Source of the DNA: LMUY01 sp965199555
GTDB taxonomy: Bacteria > Pseudomonadota > Alphaproteobacteria > Acetobacterales > Acetobacteraceae
Reading direction: 5' to 3'
Length of the DNA stretch: 64,000 nt
Assembly (NCBI GenBank): GCA_965199555.1
Contig: CBDASJ010000012.1
Coordinates: forward strand, 124,001-188,000
Below, one piece after another: positions 44,097 to 52,150 of this stretch; the stretch's first letter is position 1; each line of letters begins with the position of its first letter. Position numbers and translations under genes: made by a program. Below the pieces are notes generated by a model. That model saw only the letters and a program-made list of their open reading frames with translations, had not been told where the DNA came from and searched no databases.

Positions 44097-45362
44097 TCAC
44101 GCGCCAGGGTAGCGGGTCGCCTCAGCCGCCCCGGTTTCACGCCCTTGCAGCCAGGACACGAACCGCGAATCCTCCGCACCGTCGGTTTTCACCGGGTCGT
44201 GCGCATACAGCCAATCCAGCGCCGCGTAGTCGTCCACCGCCCGGCGGCGGAACATCGCGTTGCGGAACAGCGCCGCGATGCCGCCGGCGTGGCACACCTC
44301 GCCGAAGAACCGCGCGGTGAGTTGCACGCGGGCGGTGTGGGCGCGGCGCGACGCCTGGAAGGCGGCCAACCCGCCTTCGATGCTGTCCGACCGGGCCAGC
44401 ATCTCCGCCAGGCACACCGCATCCTCCAACGCCTGGCACGCCCCCTGGGCGAGGTATTGCAGCATGGGGTGCGCCGCGTCGCCGACCAGCACGATGCGGC
44501 CACGGACCCAATTGTCGAGCGGCGGCCGGTCGTACATGGTCCAGCGGCGGTCCCGCCCGATCGTTTCCAAGGATGCGCGGACCAGGGGATGCATGCCGGA
44601 GAACTTGGCAGTCAGCTCCTCGAACGTGCCCCAATCGTCCCGATCGGGCTGGAAGTTGGGTGAGCGGAACACCGCGACCTGGTTCAGCAGGTCGCCGCGC
44701 CGCACCGGATACTGGATCAGGTGCATTTCGGGGCCGGCCCAGCCGACCATGCTGTCCTCGGTGAGTTCCGTCGCGGCGTGGCGGGGCACGGTGCCGCGGA
44801 ACGCCACATATTCCTGGCAGATCGGCGGCTGGTCGTCGCCCAACAGTTGCCGCACCTTGGAATGCAGCCCATCGGCGCCGATCAGCAGCTCCGCGTCGTA
44901 GCTTGACCCATCGGCGCAAACCGCCCGCGCCACGTCGCCCAGATCGGTGATCTCCACGACGGAGCGGTTGGTTTCCAGCGACACCGCCGGGCTGTCGCGG
45001 CAGGCCTGTAGCAATTGCGCGTGCAGGTCCGAGCGGTGCATCACGGCGTAGGGATAGCCATAGCGTTCGCGGAAGCCGTCGCCGATCGCCACGGAGGTGA
45101 TCCGTTCCCCGCTGATCGCGTCCTGCATCACGAGCTGCCGGGGGAACACGGCGTCGCGGCTGACCGCGTCCAGCAGCCCCATACGGTCCAGCGAGCGCAG
45201 CGCATTCGGGGCGAGTTGCAGCCCGGCGCCGATCTCACCGAACGCAGCCGCCCGCTCGATGACGTGGACGCGGCGCCCTTTCTGCGCGAGTGCCAGCGCC
45301 ACGGCGAGGCCGCCGATGCCGCCGCCGATCACCAGCACCGGTGTTTGTTGTGCTTCCGGCAT
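44097..45362 (-). CDS. FAD-dependent monooxygenase, probable 3-hydroxybenzoate 6-hydroxylase
   Basis: 421 residues from the ATG at 45362 (a GTG three codons earlier is possible). The FAD motif is VIGGGIGGLAVALALA, the DG motif is LLIGADGLHSKVR, and the second FAD motif is RIVLVGDAAHPMLQYLAQGA. The family covers salicylate and 3-hydroxybenzoate hydroxylases. With gentisate dioxygenase and a fumarylpyruvate hydrolase-like gene in the same operon, 3-hydroxybenzoate to gentisate is the most likely reaction. Confidence 0.88.
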   Translation of the reverse strand: MPEAQQTPVLVIGGGIGGLAVALALAQKGRRVHVIERAAAFGEIGAGLQLAPNALRSLDRMGLLDAVSRDAVFPRQLVMQDAISGERITSVAIGDGFRERYGYPYAVMHRSDLHAQLLQACRDSPAVSLETNRSVVEITDLGDVARAVCADGSSYDAELLIGADGLHSKVRQLLGDDQPPICQEYVAFRGTVPRHAATELTEDSMVGWAGPEMHLIQYPVRRGDLLNQVAVFRSPNFQPDRDDWGTFEELTAKFSGMHPLVRASLETIGRDRRWTMYDRPPLDNWVRGRIVLVGDAAHPMLQYLAQGACQALEDAVCLAEMLARSDSIEGGLAAFQASRRAHTARVQLTARFFGEVCHAGGIAALFRNAMFRRRAVDDYAALDWLYAHDPVKTDGAEDSRFVSWLQGRETGAAEATRYPGA

Positions 45363-45407
45363 GTTTCCCACCCCTGTGGACGCGGATTGTCCCGCTTCTG
45401 CTTTCGT

Positions 45408-46265
45408 TCAGGCGGCCCTGACCGCCACGTCGACGGTGCCGACCCGCTCCACGAACGCGGTCAGCACGTCGCCCGGCGCCACCGGCCCCACCCCCTCTGG
45501 CGTGCCCGTCATGAGGATGTCCCCCGGCAGCAGCGTGTAGAAGCGGGAAGCAAAGGCGATCAGCGCGGGCACCGACAGGACCAGGGCCTTGGTCCGCGCG
45601 TTCTGCCGCATTTCGCCGTTGACCGCGATCGAGAGGCCGATGTCGGACGGGTCGCCGAACTCGTCCGCGGTGACGAGCCACGGGCCGAGCACGGTGTAGC
45701 TGTCGATGGACTTGCGGAAGCTCCGCTCCTCCTTGCCGCGCACCGTCATGTCCAGCCCCAGCGTGTAGCCGGCGACGTGGTCCAGCGCCTGCGCCTCGGA
45801 GATGTTCGACCCAGCCTTGCCGATGACCGCGACGAGTTCGATCTCGTGGTCGTTGCGGCGGTCCGGAAAGCGCAGCGACACCCCGGCCGAAGGGCCGACG
45901 ATGGAGCTGGTGGCTTTCAGGAACAACCCGCTTTCCTGGATGCGGTTCACGTGGGCGCTGGAGAACGTCACGGGGTCCGCGATCGCCTCATCCAGATGCG
46001 CCTGGTAGTTGACCGGCGCCGCGACGACCTTGCCGGGATTGCCCACGGGCGCGTGGAAGACGACGTCGGACACCGGCTTGCCCGGCGCGCGCGGCGCGGC
46101 TTCCCGCAGCAACGGCAACAGCTCGTCGAACGCCGCGACCACCGGGTCGAATCGCGGAAAGGGCGGGCGGTATTGCGGCAGGTGGTCCAGCATCGGCGTC
46201 ACGTCATGCACCGTGTCGCCCAGCACCACGCCGTACCGGTTGTCGTCGAAAATGCACAGCCTCAT
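45408..46265 (-). CDS. Fumarylacetoacetate hydrolase-family protein, probable fumarylpyruvate hydrolase
   Basis: 285 residues. The FAH fold shows VVAAPVNYQAHLDEA, metal-binding HEIELVAVIGK (H-x-E-x-E type), GYTLGLDMTVRG and the C-terminal LMTGTPEGVGPVAPGD. In the gentisate path the last step splits fumarylpyruvate into fumarate and pyruvate (NagK type). The operon context supports this over acylpyruvate or isomerase alternatives. Confidence 0.87.
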   Translation of the reverse strand: MRLCIFDDNRYGVVLGDTVHDVTPMLDHLPQYRPPFPRFDPVVAAFDELLPLLREAAPRAPGKPVSDVVFHAPVGNPGKVVAAPVNYQAHLDEAIADPVTFSSAHVNRIQESGLFLKATSSIVGPSAGVSLRFPDRRNDHEIELVAVIGKAGSNISEAQALDHVAGYTLGLDMTVRGKEERSFRKSIDSYTVLGPWLVTADEFGDPSDIGLSIAVNGEMRQNARTKALVLSVPALIAFASRFYTLLPGDILMTGTPEGVGPVAPGDVLTAFVERVGTVDVAVRAA

Positions 46266-46284
46266 GGAGGTCGCCCCTTCTTGT

Positions 46285-46806
46285 TCAGCCGCGGCGGGAT
46301 GCCGCCTGCGCCCGTGCCGAGGCCGACCGCACCGCGAGTTGGTCGGTGACGAGGTGGCCGCGCTGCACGACGCGCTGGAGAAGGTCGAGCAGGGTCGCCC
46401 GTTCCTGCTCAGTTAAGTCAGTGAGCAGCTCGGACTCGCGATGCGGCACGAAGTTCTCCACCGCTGCCAACGCGGTGCGGCCCGCCGGCGTGATGTGCAG
46501 CGAATAGGACCGGCGGTCATCCACCCGCCGGATCCGCTCCACCAGGCCGCTTTCCTCCAGCCGGTCGATCGCCTGCACCAGGGTGGGACCTTCCACATCC
46601 ATCAACCGGGCCAGCGCCGCTTGCGACAGGCCCGGGCGATGGTTGATCACCAGCAGCATGCCGCCCTGCACCGGCGTGATCGAAACCGGCTGGTCCCGAA
46701 AACTGAGTTGCCAATGCAAGGCGAACAGCATGTGCGCGCGCCGGAGTTGGAAGCCGAGCAGTTGACGCAGCGGCGGCGGCGTCGCCTCGTCCGGCGCGGC
46801 CTTCAC
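46285..46806 (-). CDS. MarR-family transcriptional regulator
   Basis: 173 residues from the GTG at 46806, which overlaps the dioxygenase stop as GTGA. The winged helix reads GLSQAALARLMDVEGPTLVQ (recognition region), IDRLEESGLVERIRRVDDRR and SYSLHITPAGRTAL. MarR proteins usually repress aromatic-degradation genes and release DNA on binding the aromatic ligand. It is the likely reader of the two GAWAGGG-N-CCCTATC palindromes at 47931 and 50262; that link is inference. Confidence 0.92.
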   Translation of the reverse strand: MKAAPDEATPPPLRQLLGFQLRRAHMLFALHWQLSFRDQPVSITPVQGGMLLVINHRPGLSQAALARLMDVEGPTLVQAIDRLEESGLVERIRRVDDRRSYSLHITPAGRTALAAVENFVPHRESELLTDLTEQERATLLDLLQRVVQRGHLVTDQLAVRSASARAQAASRRG

Positions 46807-47870
46807 GCCGTCATGCGCTCCTCGCGCCACAGGCCCAACTTTTCCTGCGCCACCCGGTCGGACGAGCAGAACAGGAAGCAATCGCCCTCCGCCTCGAAGG
46901 AGCGGGTGGTCCAATTCGGCAGCACGAACACGTCCCGCGGGCCGAAGCGTAGCCGCTGGTCGCCCACGCGTGCCACGCCGTGGCCTTCCGCGACGGCGAC
47001 GATGATGCCGTCGGTCGAGCGCATGGACTGCGTCGACGTCCCCGCCGGGATGTGCGTCATCCAGGAGGAGATGGTGGGCATCGCCCAGCCGCCGTCTTCC
47101 GGGTTGCTGTAGCGCAGCGACACGGCCCAATGCGGGTCCACCGTGCCGGACGCCGCCACCGCGGCCAGTGCGGCGCGCGTCCGCTCGAACGGGTAGCTGA
47201 AGATGGGCGACGTCTTGCCGAACGGCCCGGTGCTTTCCAGCGGCAGCAGGCCGCCGCCGTAGCGCGCCAGCGAGTCGCCCTCGGGCCGGCCTATGCTTTG
47301 CGCCTGGTCGTTGTGATGTTCGGAGAACCCGCCTTCGAAGAAATTCACCATCGGCAGGTCGAGGATGTCCATCCACATGATGGGCGCGCCGGACGCGTTG
47401 CCGTGGTCGTGCCAGGCCCAGGACGGCGTGATCACGAAATCGCCCACCCGCATGGTCGCCTTTTCCCCGGCCACGGCGGTGAACCCGCCGCTGCTTTCCA
47501 GCACGAAGCGCAGTGCCGACGCCGTGTGCCGATGCGCGGGTGCGACCTCCCCGTCCATGACAACCTGGATGCCCGCGTACAACGTCGCAGTGGCGCGCGA
47601 CTTGCCGGGGAAGGCCGGGTTCTCGAGCACCAGAACGCGGCGCTCCGCTTCCTCCGCCGTCAACAGGCGTCCGGCTTCGATCAGGAACGGCCTCACGTCG
47701 TCGTAGTGCCAGATATGCGGCTGCGGGGTCGGCCGCGGCTGTGGCGGGACGAGGCCCTTCAGCACCTCCCACAGCGGCGCGAGCGACTGGTTCTTCATGC
47801 GGCCGTAGAACTCGGTCCGGTTCGAACCGGACCCGCTCGCGTCGATGGCGGCGGGATGTTGATCGGGCAT
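46803..47870 (-). CDS. Gentisate 1,2-dioxygenase
   Basis: Ring-cleaving bicupin that converts gentisate to maleylpyruvate with Fe(II) and O2. 355 residues from the ATG at 47870 with GGAGGAA upstream. The N-terminal cupin carries APAHRHTASALRFVLE (iron histidines) and FVITPSWAWHDHGN. FFEGGFSEHHN and a second cupin with VAEGHGVARVGD follow. It leads the operon with its own promoter and operator, and overlaps the marR start. Confidence 0.93.
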   Translation of the reverse strand: MPDQHPAAIDASGSGSNRTEFYGRMKNQSLAPLWEVLKGLVPPQPRPTPQPHIWHYDDVRPFLIEAGRLLTAEEAERRVLVLENPAFPGKSRATATLYAGIQVVMDGEVAPAHRHTASALRFVLESSGGFTAVAGEKATMRVGDFVITPSWAWHDHGNASGAPIMWMDILDLPMVNFFEGGFSEHHNDQAQSIGRPEGDSLARYGGGLLPLESTGPFGKTSPIFSYPFERTRAALAAVAASGTVDPHWAVSLRYSNPEDGGWAMPTISSWMTHIPAGTSTQSMRSTDGIIVAVAEGHGVARVGDQRLRFGPRDVFVLPNWTTRSFEAEGDCFLFCSSDRVAQEKLGLWREERMTA

Positions 47871-47930
47871 TGCTTGGTTCCTCCGTCTGCTCGGGCAGCT
47901 CTTCATCAGCGTCGACGCAGGCTGCTGATC

Positions 47931-47945
47931 GTTAGGGTCCCTATC
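47931..47945. promoter_or_regulatory. Putative MarR operator in front of gentisate dioxygenase
   Basis: GTTAGGG-T-CCCTATC is a 7-1-7 palindrome with one mismatch. It overlaps the -10 hexamer of the dioxygenase promoter and the last base of the MFS stop codon. A near-identical copy lies at 50262-50276 upstream of the aldolase/MFS unit. Confidence 0.6.
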
Positions 47946-47970
47946 TAATAAGAGCCGGGACGTTTGGCAA
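47942..47970 (-). promoter_or_regulatory. Promoter of the gentisate operon
   Basis: TTGCCA (47970-47965), a 17-bp spacer and TAGATA (47947-47942) on the minus strand, within the 3' end of the MFS gene. The -10 is covered by the palindromic operator, as expected for a repressed promoter. Confidence 0.6.
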
Positions 47971-49309
47971 GCTGGAAGCGAACCGGCGCCGGCCGGGACG
48001 AGGCGCGGGCGAGCAGGACAACGAACATCCCCGATAAGGCGGCCGGGATCGCCGCACACACGAACAAGGCGGGCGTCGACAGGCCGGCGCCGATCAGCCA
48101 GCCGCCGATCACCGGCCCCATGATGGAGCCGAGACGCCCGATCCCCAGCGCCCAGCCCGCGCCGCTCGACCGCGCGGTCGTCGGGTAGATGGTGCTGGCC
48201 AGCGCGTTCAGGCCGATCTGCCCGCCCAGCAGGAACATGCCGGCCAGGAACACCAGGGCCATCAGCACCGGCTCCGACCACCCGGCGGCGCCGATCAGCA
48301 CCACCAGCGGCGTTGACAGCAGCAGCGCCGCGGCGATCGACAGCATGCCCAGCCGGTCCACCAGGCGGCCGAGCAGGAGGCTGCCGAGCCCGCCGCCCGC
48401 CTGGATCAGCGACCCGGCGACCACGGCGTGGGCCAGCGGGATGCCGCCGGCATCCAGCACCGTCGGGATCCAGCTCGTCAGGAAGTAATGGCTTCCCAGG
48501 CTGGTGACGAAGGCCGCCCACAGCAGGACCGTGATCCAGGCGCGCCCGTCGCTGAAAAGCTGCGTCACGGGCATGCCCTTCGGCGCCGCTTCCTCCGCCA
48601 GGACGAACCGGGTTGCCGGGGTGATGCCGAGATCCGGGCGCAGCCGCCGCATGATGGCGGCGATCTGGCCCGGCTGCGTGCCGCGTGCGGCGAGGAAGCG
48701 CACGGATTCGGGCAGCAGTGCCAGCGCGGCAAGGCCCAAGGCGGCCGACAAGCCGGCGCCCAGGAGGAAGGCGCTTTGCCAGCCGAACCACGTCATCAGC
48801 GCGGCGGCCACGACCCCGCCCAGCGCCGCGCCCACCGTGTAGCCGACGAACAGCAGGCTGACGCGGAACGACCGCCGCTGTTCCGGCGCGAACTCCACCG
48901 CGAGCGCGATGGTGGCGGGGATGGAGCAGCCCAGCCCCAGCCCGGCCAGGAAACGGAACGACAGCAGACCGGTGATGGTGGTAGCGAAGGCGGAGGCGAG
49001 CGTGAACAACGCGAAAACCAGGTTGCTCGCGGCGATCACCCGCCGGCGGCCGAACCGGTCGCTCGCGCCGCTCAGCACCGTGGCGCCCACCATGTAGCCG
49101 AACAGCGACGCCCCGAAAACCGGCCCGAAGGCGGACCGGTCGATATGCCAGGCGCGGATGATGGCCGGGGCGGCATAGGCGACCACCTGGGCGTCGTAGC
49201 CCTCCACCACCATGACGGCGGAGCAGGTGAGCAGGATCAACGTGGCAAAGGCGCTGCGCCCTTGCCCGTCGATGGCCGACCTGATGTCCAGCGTGCCGGC
49301 TTCGCTCAT
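47945..49309 (-). CDS. MFS transporter, aromatic acid:H+ symporter (AAHS) type
   Basis: 454 residues and 12 predicted helices. The AAHS signature appears in VVEGYDAQVVAYAAPAI, and the loop motifs in LSGASDRFGRRRVI and RFLAGLGLGCSIPA. Such proteins import benzoates, hydroxybenzoates or gentisate. It sits between the aldolase gene (7-bp gap) and the gentisate operon promoter, so it is the likely entry route for the aromatic substrate. Confidence 0.9.
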   Translation of the reverse strand: MSEAGTLDIRSAIDGQGRSAFATLILLTCSAVMVVEGYDAQVVAYAAPAIIRAWHIDRSAFGPVFGASLFGYMVGATVLSGASDRFGRRRVIAASNLVFALFTLASAFATTITGLLSFRFLAGLGLGCSIPATIALAVEFAPEQRRSFRVSLLFVGYTVGAALGGVVAAALMTWFGWQSAFLLGAGLSAALGLAALALLPESVRFLAARGTQPGQIAAIMRRLRPDLGITPATRFVLAEEAAPKGMPVTQLFSDGRAWITVLLWAAFVTSLGSHYFLTSWIPTVLDAGGIPLAHAVVAGSLIQAGGGLGSLLLGRLVDRLGMLSIAAALLLSTPLVVLIGAAGWSEPVLMALVFLAGMFLLGGQIGLNALASTIYPTTARSSGAGWALGIGRLGSIMGPVIGGWLIGAGLSTPALFVCAAIPAALSGMFVVLLARASSRPAPVRFQLAKRPGSY

Positions 49310-49316
49310 CGCCGCG

Positions 49317-50003
49317 TCATCCGCACACGCTTCGCAGCAGGTAGTTGAAGTTGACCACGAACTGCTCGTGGCTTTGCAGCTTCTGCTTCAGCACCTGCAC
49401 GTCGTCCGGCGGGAACTCCGCCGCCAGCTCGCCGGCCGCCATCGCCTTCAACTGGATCTCGGCGGCGGTTTCCAGCATCACCAGCAGGATCACCGCTTCT
49501 TCCAGCGAGCGCGCCGCCATCGCGACGCCGTGGTGGCGCATCAGCACGGCCTGGTGCGGCCCCAGCGCCGCCGCCACGCCGCGCCCCTGGTCCGGGCGGC
49601 GGATCAGGTCGATCGTGTCGGTGTAGACCGGCAGGCAGTCGACGAACACCGCCCCGCCTTGGCTGAGCGGCCGGATCGGCGTCTTCAGCGCGGACAGTGC
49701 GATGGTGTTGGTGGGGTGGGCATGGATCACCGCCGCCACGTCGGGCCGGGCGCGGAAGATTTCGCTGTGGATGAACACCTCGCTGTGCAGCCGCGCGGTG
49801 CCGGACACGACCTTGCCGTCCAGGTCCACGGTCAGGATGTTGCCTTCCGTGATCTCGTCGAAGCCGATGCTGTGCGCCTTCATGTAGAATCGGTCCGGCC
49901 GGTCCGGCACCCGCACCGACAGGTGGCCGCGTGTCATGTCGCCGAAGCCCAGCCGATGGAGGATCTTGCCGGCATCGATCAGCTTCTGCTGGGCTTCATC
50001 CAT
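49317..50003 (-). CDS. Class II aldolase/adducin family protein
   Basis: 228 residues. The zinc site of this family is visible: GFGDMTRGHLSVRV near the N-terminus, AVIHAHPTNTIALSAL (H-x-H) and LMRHHGVAMAARSLEEA (H). Members are aldolases or decarboxylases acting on sugar phosphates or hydroxy acids. Its place ahead of an AAHS transporter and behind a copy of the gentisate operator suggests a role with aromatic or related acids, but the reaction is not clear. Confidence 0.87.
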   Translation of the reverse strand: MDEAQQKLIDAGKILHRLGFGDMTRGHLSVRVPDRPDRFYMKAHSIGFDEITEGNILTVDLDGKVVSGTARLHSEVFIHSEIFRARPDVAAVIHAHPTNTIALSALKTPIRPLSQGGAVFVDCLPVYTDTIDLIRRPDQGRGVAAALGPHQAVLMRHHGVAMAARSLEEAVILLVMLETAAEIQLKAMAAGELAAEFPPDDVQVLKQKLQSHEQFVVNFNYLLRSVCG

Positions 50004-50435
50004 GGGCGTTGCCTTTCGGAGGGGTGCTGTTCATTTGCCGGTCCCACCGCCGGAGCGGGCTGAGCCGGGCGCGGAGGGCCGCAAAGCACGTCTTCATGGG
50101 TTCTTAGGTGCGCCCTACGCCGGTGCGCATTGGCGGCCTGCCATGGAAATGCGGCCGTACGGCGGGAAGAGCGGTCTCACACGACGCTTGCACGTCCATG
50201 GCGGTCCTCGATCTGGTTCTACCGCCGGGCGGATACGTGATCCCCCCGGCTCGCCTTGATTGAAAGGGACCCTATCGGATTAGCAGGCTCGTTGAAAGGA
50301 TGGAGTTGAACCGGCGCGGCATGGTCGGCGCCAGGCGACGCGCCGCGCGCCGCCCTTCAGCCGAAAACCAATCCAGCGGTTTCGATACGAGACGTATCGG
50401 CAGGCGGATCGAATGATGCGCTCGATCCGATGGTG
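50004..50435. other. Intergenic region with leader, operator copy and two inverted repeats
   Basis: This 432-bp stretch has no convincing gene. It contains the long leader of the aldolase gene, the second gentisate-type operator (50262-50276), a perfect CGATACG-AGA-CGTATCG hairpin (50383-50399) and a second 8-bp inverted repeat CGGATCGA/TCGATCCG (50405-50429). The two hairpins lie just downstream of the RGS-like gene and may end its transcript, though neither has a T-run. Confidence 0.6.
50262..50276. promoter_or_regulatory. Second copy of the putative MarR operator
   Basis: GAAAGGG-A-CCCTATC, a 7-1-7 palindrome with one mismatch. It shares the CCCTATC arm and the overall pattern with the copy at 47931-47945. 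It lies 260 bp upstream of the aldolase start. A weak minus-strand match (TTTCAA, 17 bp, TAGGGT) overlaps it. Confidence 0.55.
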
Positions 50436-50804
50436 TCAGATCTTCCCTTCTTCTATGAGTTTCGTGAAGCGCCTGAAACTGTCGCCGGACACGAGCTTGG
50501 TGATAATAGTCTGCGCGTCCTCATATATTTTCTTCCAGGCCCGATCGTCCCACGCCTTCTTTTCTCCAAGCTCGCGCGCCTTGTCCATCAAGGCGTTCGG
50601 AAGATTGAGTTCGTATTTTGCCGACTTCGACAGATACACCTTGTAGAAGTTTTGGGCATTCCAGGACTTCAGCGTCAAGAACGTGAAATTCTCCAGGCTG
50701 TGTTCTGACTTGGAGAACTTCTCGAACCTGCTGAGAAGGTCCTTATCTTTGAGGACTGCGGCGAGGTTCTTCGGGATTTCCGGCTCTTTGGGCTTCTTGG
50801 CCAT
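50436..50804 (-). CDS. RGS-domain-like protein (regulator of G-protein signalling fold), 122 aa
   Basis: Almost the whole protein aligns by eye with the eukaryotic RGS box. LLSRFEKFSKSEHSLENFTF corresponds to the FxxFLxxEFSEENIxFW helices. AQNFYKVYLSKSAKYELNL corresponds to the AxxIYxxFI...xxxINLD segment, and YEDAQTIITKLVSGDSFRRF to FDxAQxxIxxLMexDSYxRF. Residues that contact G-alpha in RGS4 have counterparts: E38, N39, N67 (the catalytic-helper Asn128), D108 and R112. The first 13 residues are Lys/Pro-rich. No signal peptide or second domain. By my count the gene is about 51% GC, far below its neighbours. AAGGAG lies 7 bp before the ATG and a TTGACA promoter lies upstream. The target is unknown because bacteria lack heterotrimeric G proteins. 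Confidence 0.7.
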   Translation of the reverse strand: MAKKPKEPEIPKNLAAVLKDKDLLSRFEKFSKSEHSLENFTFLTLKSWNAQNFYKVYLSKSAKYELNLPNALMDKARELGEKKAWDDRAWKKIYEDAQTIITKLVSGDSFRRFTKLIEEGKI

Positions 50805-50845
50805 TGCGGCGCTCCTTGATCATCCGTGGACCGTGCGTCGGTTTC

Positions 50846-50874
50846 ATTACGCTTAGGTTTCGTGCTGATGTCAA
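50846..50874 (-). promoter_or_regulatory. Promoter of the RGS-like gene
   Basis: A consensus TTGACA (50874-50869), a 17-bp spacer and CGTAAT (50851-50846) on the minus strand. The predicted leader is about 35 nt and ends in AAGGAG before the ATG at 50804. The perfect -35 box suggests constitutive expression. Confidence 0.6.
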
Positions 50875-50948
50875 ACGGAGTGCTTGGGTCAGGTCGATCA
50901 CAACGCACCATGAGCAGTTGTTCCAACAATGGAACTAAATGCAGGCTT

Positions 50949-52148
50949 TCAGTCGACCGACGCCGCGGGCGCTTGCAGGAACGCGGACAACGCCTGCCCA
51001 TAGAGGGAGGGTTGGCTCAGCGCTTGCTCGTTCTCCTCGAAAAGGATCAGGTCTGCCGACAAGATCGCGGCATCCCGCTGCGCCGGGTCGACGCCGGGGT
51101 GCTTGTCCAGCCCGCCGCCGTCCCAACGCAACGTGGCGGTGTGCCAATACTCGTATTCGGTGGCGTCGGGCGGACAAGGTAGGGCGTGCAAGGCGCGCAG
51201 TGTCGCATGGCTGAAGCTGCTGCCGATGATGACGATGCGGAGTGGGGCGCAGGACGCGGGGGCCGTGGCCGGTTCGGGCGTTGCCACGGGGACCGGGCCG
51301 TTCGCCGCGGGGACGAACAGGTTCATCAGGCGCGCGAGGTCCTCGTCGTCGGTGTCGCGCAACGGGTGCGGCCGCATGTGCCAGGTGAAGGGCAGGGGCG
51401 CCAAACCGCGCCCGGGCAGCGCCCGAGCCAGCGCGGACAGCACGGCTTGCTCCGCCAGGGCCTCGCCCACCGCGTTCCAATGCGTGCCGCCGGGCGGGAA
51501 CAGTTGGAAGGGATACGAGCCGTCCGCGTCGCGCAGCACCGCCACCGCGTCGACCATGTGGACGCCGGTCGCGCGCAGCATCGCGGTCCATTCCGGCACC
51601 AGCCCGGCCCGGTCTGCCGGTTTGGACGGGCAGTTGAACCCCTGTGGCAACAAGGCCGGGTATAGCGCGACCTTGGACGGCGTAAGCACGTACAGGAAGG
51701 CCTTGCCGCGACGCGCCTGCTCGTCCTGCATCGCCTTGATCTGTTCGGCCCACGCCGCCGCACCGGGCCGCCAGCGGGCCAGGTCGCGGGCGCAATACTC
51801 GTCGGCATAGGCCCGTTCGATCACGGTATCGTCCCGGCCCACCAGAAGGGTCGGGTTGGGGGAGAAGCCGAACAGCGAGTAGGCGACCTGGTTCCGCAGC
51901 CGGACCGCGGCGGGATATAGCGGCACGGCGCGGCCCACCGCCTGGGCGTAGGCGGCCTCGGTTTGCCCGCCCAGCATGGCGTCCAGCGACAGCGGGACGG
52001 GGTCGGGTGCGGTGACGCCGGTCAGCCCGGGCACCAGCTTGATCGGCGACCGGCCCGTCGCCATCACCAGGAGGTTCGCCGCCAGCAGGATGGCGCCCAA
52101 CGCCATCGCCGCCGCACCCAGGCCAAGCGGGATCAGGGTGCCGCGCAC
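50949..52148 (-). CDS. AlgJ/AlgX-like SGNH O-acetyltransferase
   Basis: 399 residues from the GTG at 52148, two bases after the algI-like stop. One N-terminal membrane helix (LGAAAMALGAILLAANLLV) anchors a periplasmic SGNH domain. The nucleophile serine is in VIIGSSFSHATL and the second block is PPGGTHWNAVG. The classical D-x-H of AlgX/AlgJ reads G-x-H here. It would receive acetyl groups from the MBOAT partner and transfer them to an exported polysaccharide. The polymer is unknown, because no polysaccharide synthesis genes adjoin the pair. Confidence 0.83.
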   Translation of the reverse strand: MRGTLIPLGLGAAAMALGAILLAANLLVMATGRSPIKLVPGLTGVTAPDPVPLSLDAMLGGQTEAAYAQAVGRAVPLYPAAVRLRNQVAYSLFGFSPNPTLLVGRDDTVIERAYADEYCARDLARWRPGAAAWAEQIKAMQDEQARRGKAFLYVLTPSKVALYPALLPQGFNCPSKPADRAGLVPEWTAMLRATGVHMVDAVAVLRDADGSYPFQLFPPGGTHWNAVGEALAEQAVLSALARALPGRGLAPLPFTWHMRPHPLRDTDDEDLARLMNLFVPAANGPVPVATPEPATAPASCAPLRIVIIGSSFSHATLRALHALPCPPDATEYEYWHTATLRWDGGGLDKHPGVDPAQRDAAILSADLILFEENEQALSQPSLYGQALSAFLQAPAASVD

Positions 52149-52150
52149 GC

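Noticed and set aside
46285..47772. A 495-codon frame ending in the MarR protein, suggesting a fusion
   Set aside because: The upstream part is an out-of-frame reading of gentisate dioxygenase. The MarR protein starts at the GTG overlapping the dioxygenase stop.
50197..50262. A 21-codon plus-strand ORF in the aldolase leader region
   Set aside because: No Shine-Dalgarno, no family and antisense to the leader; chance is the simplest reading.
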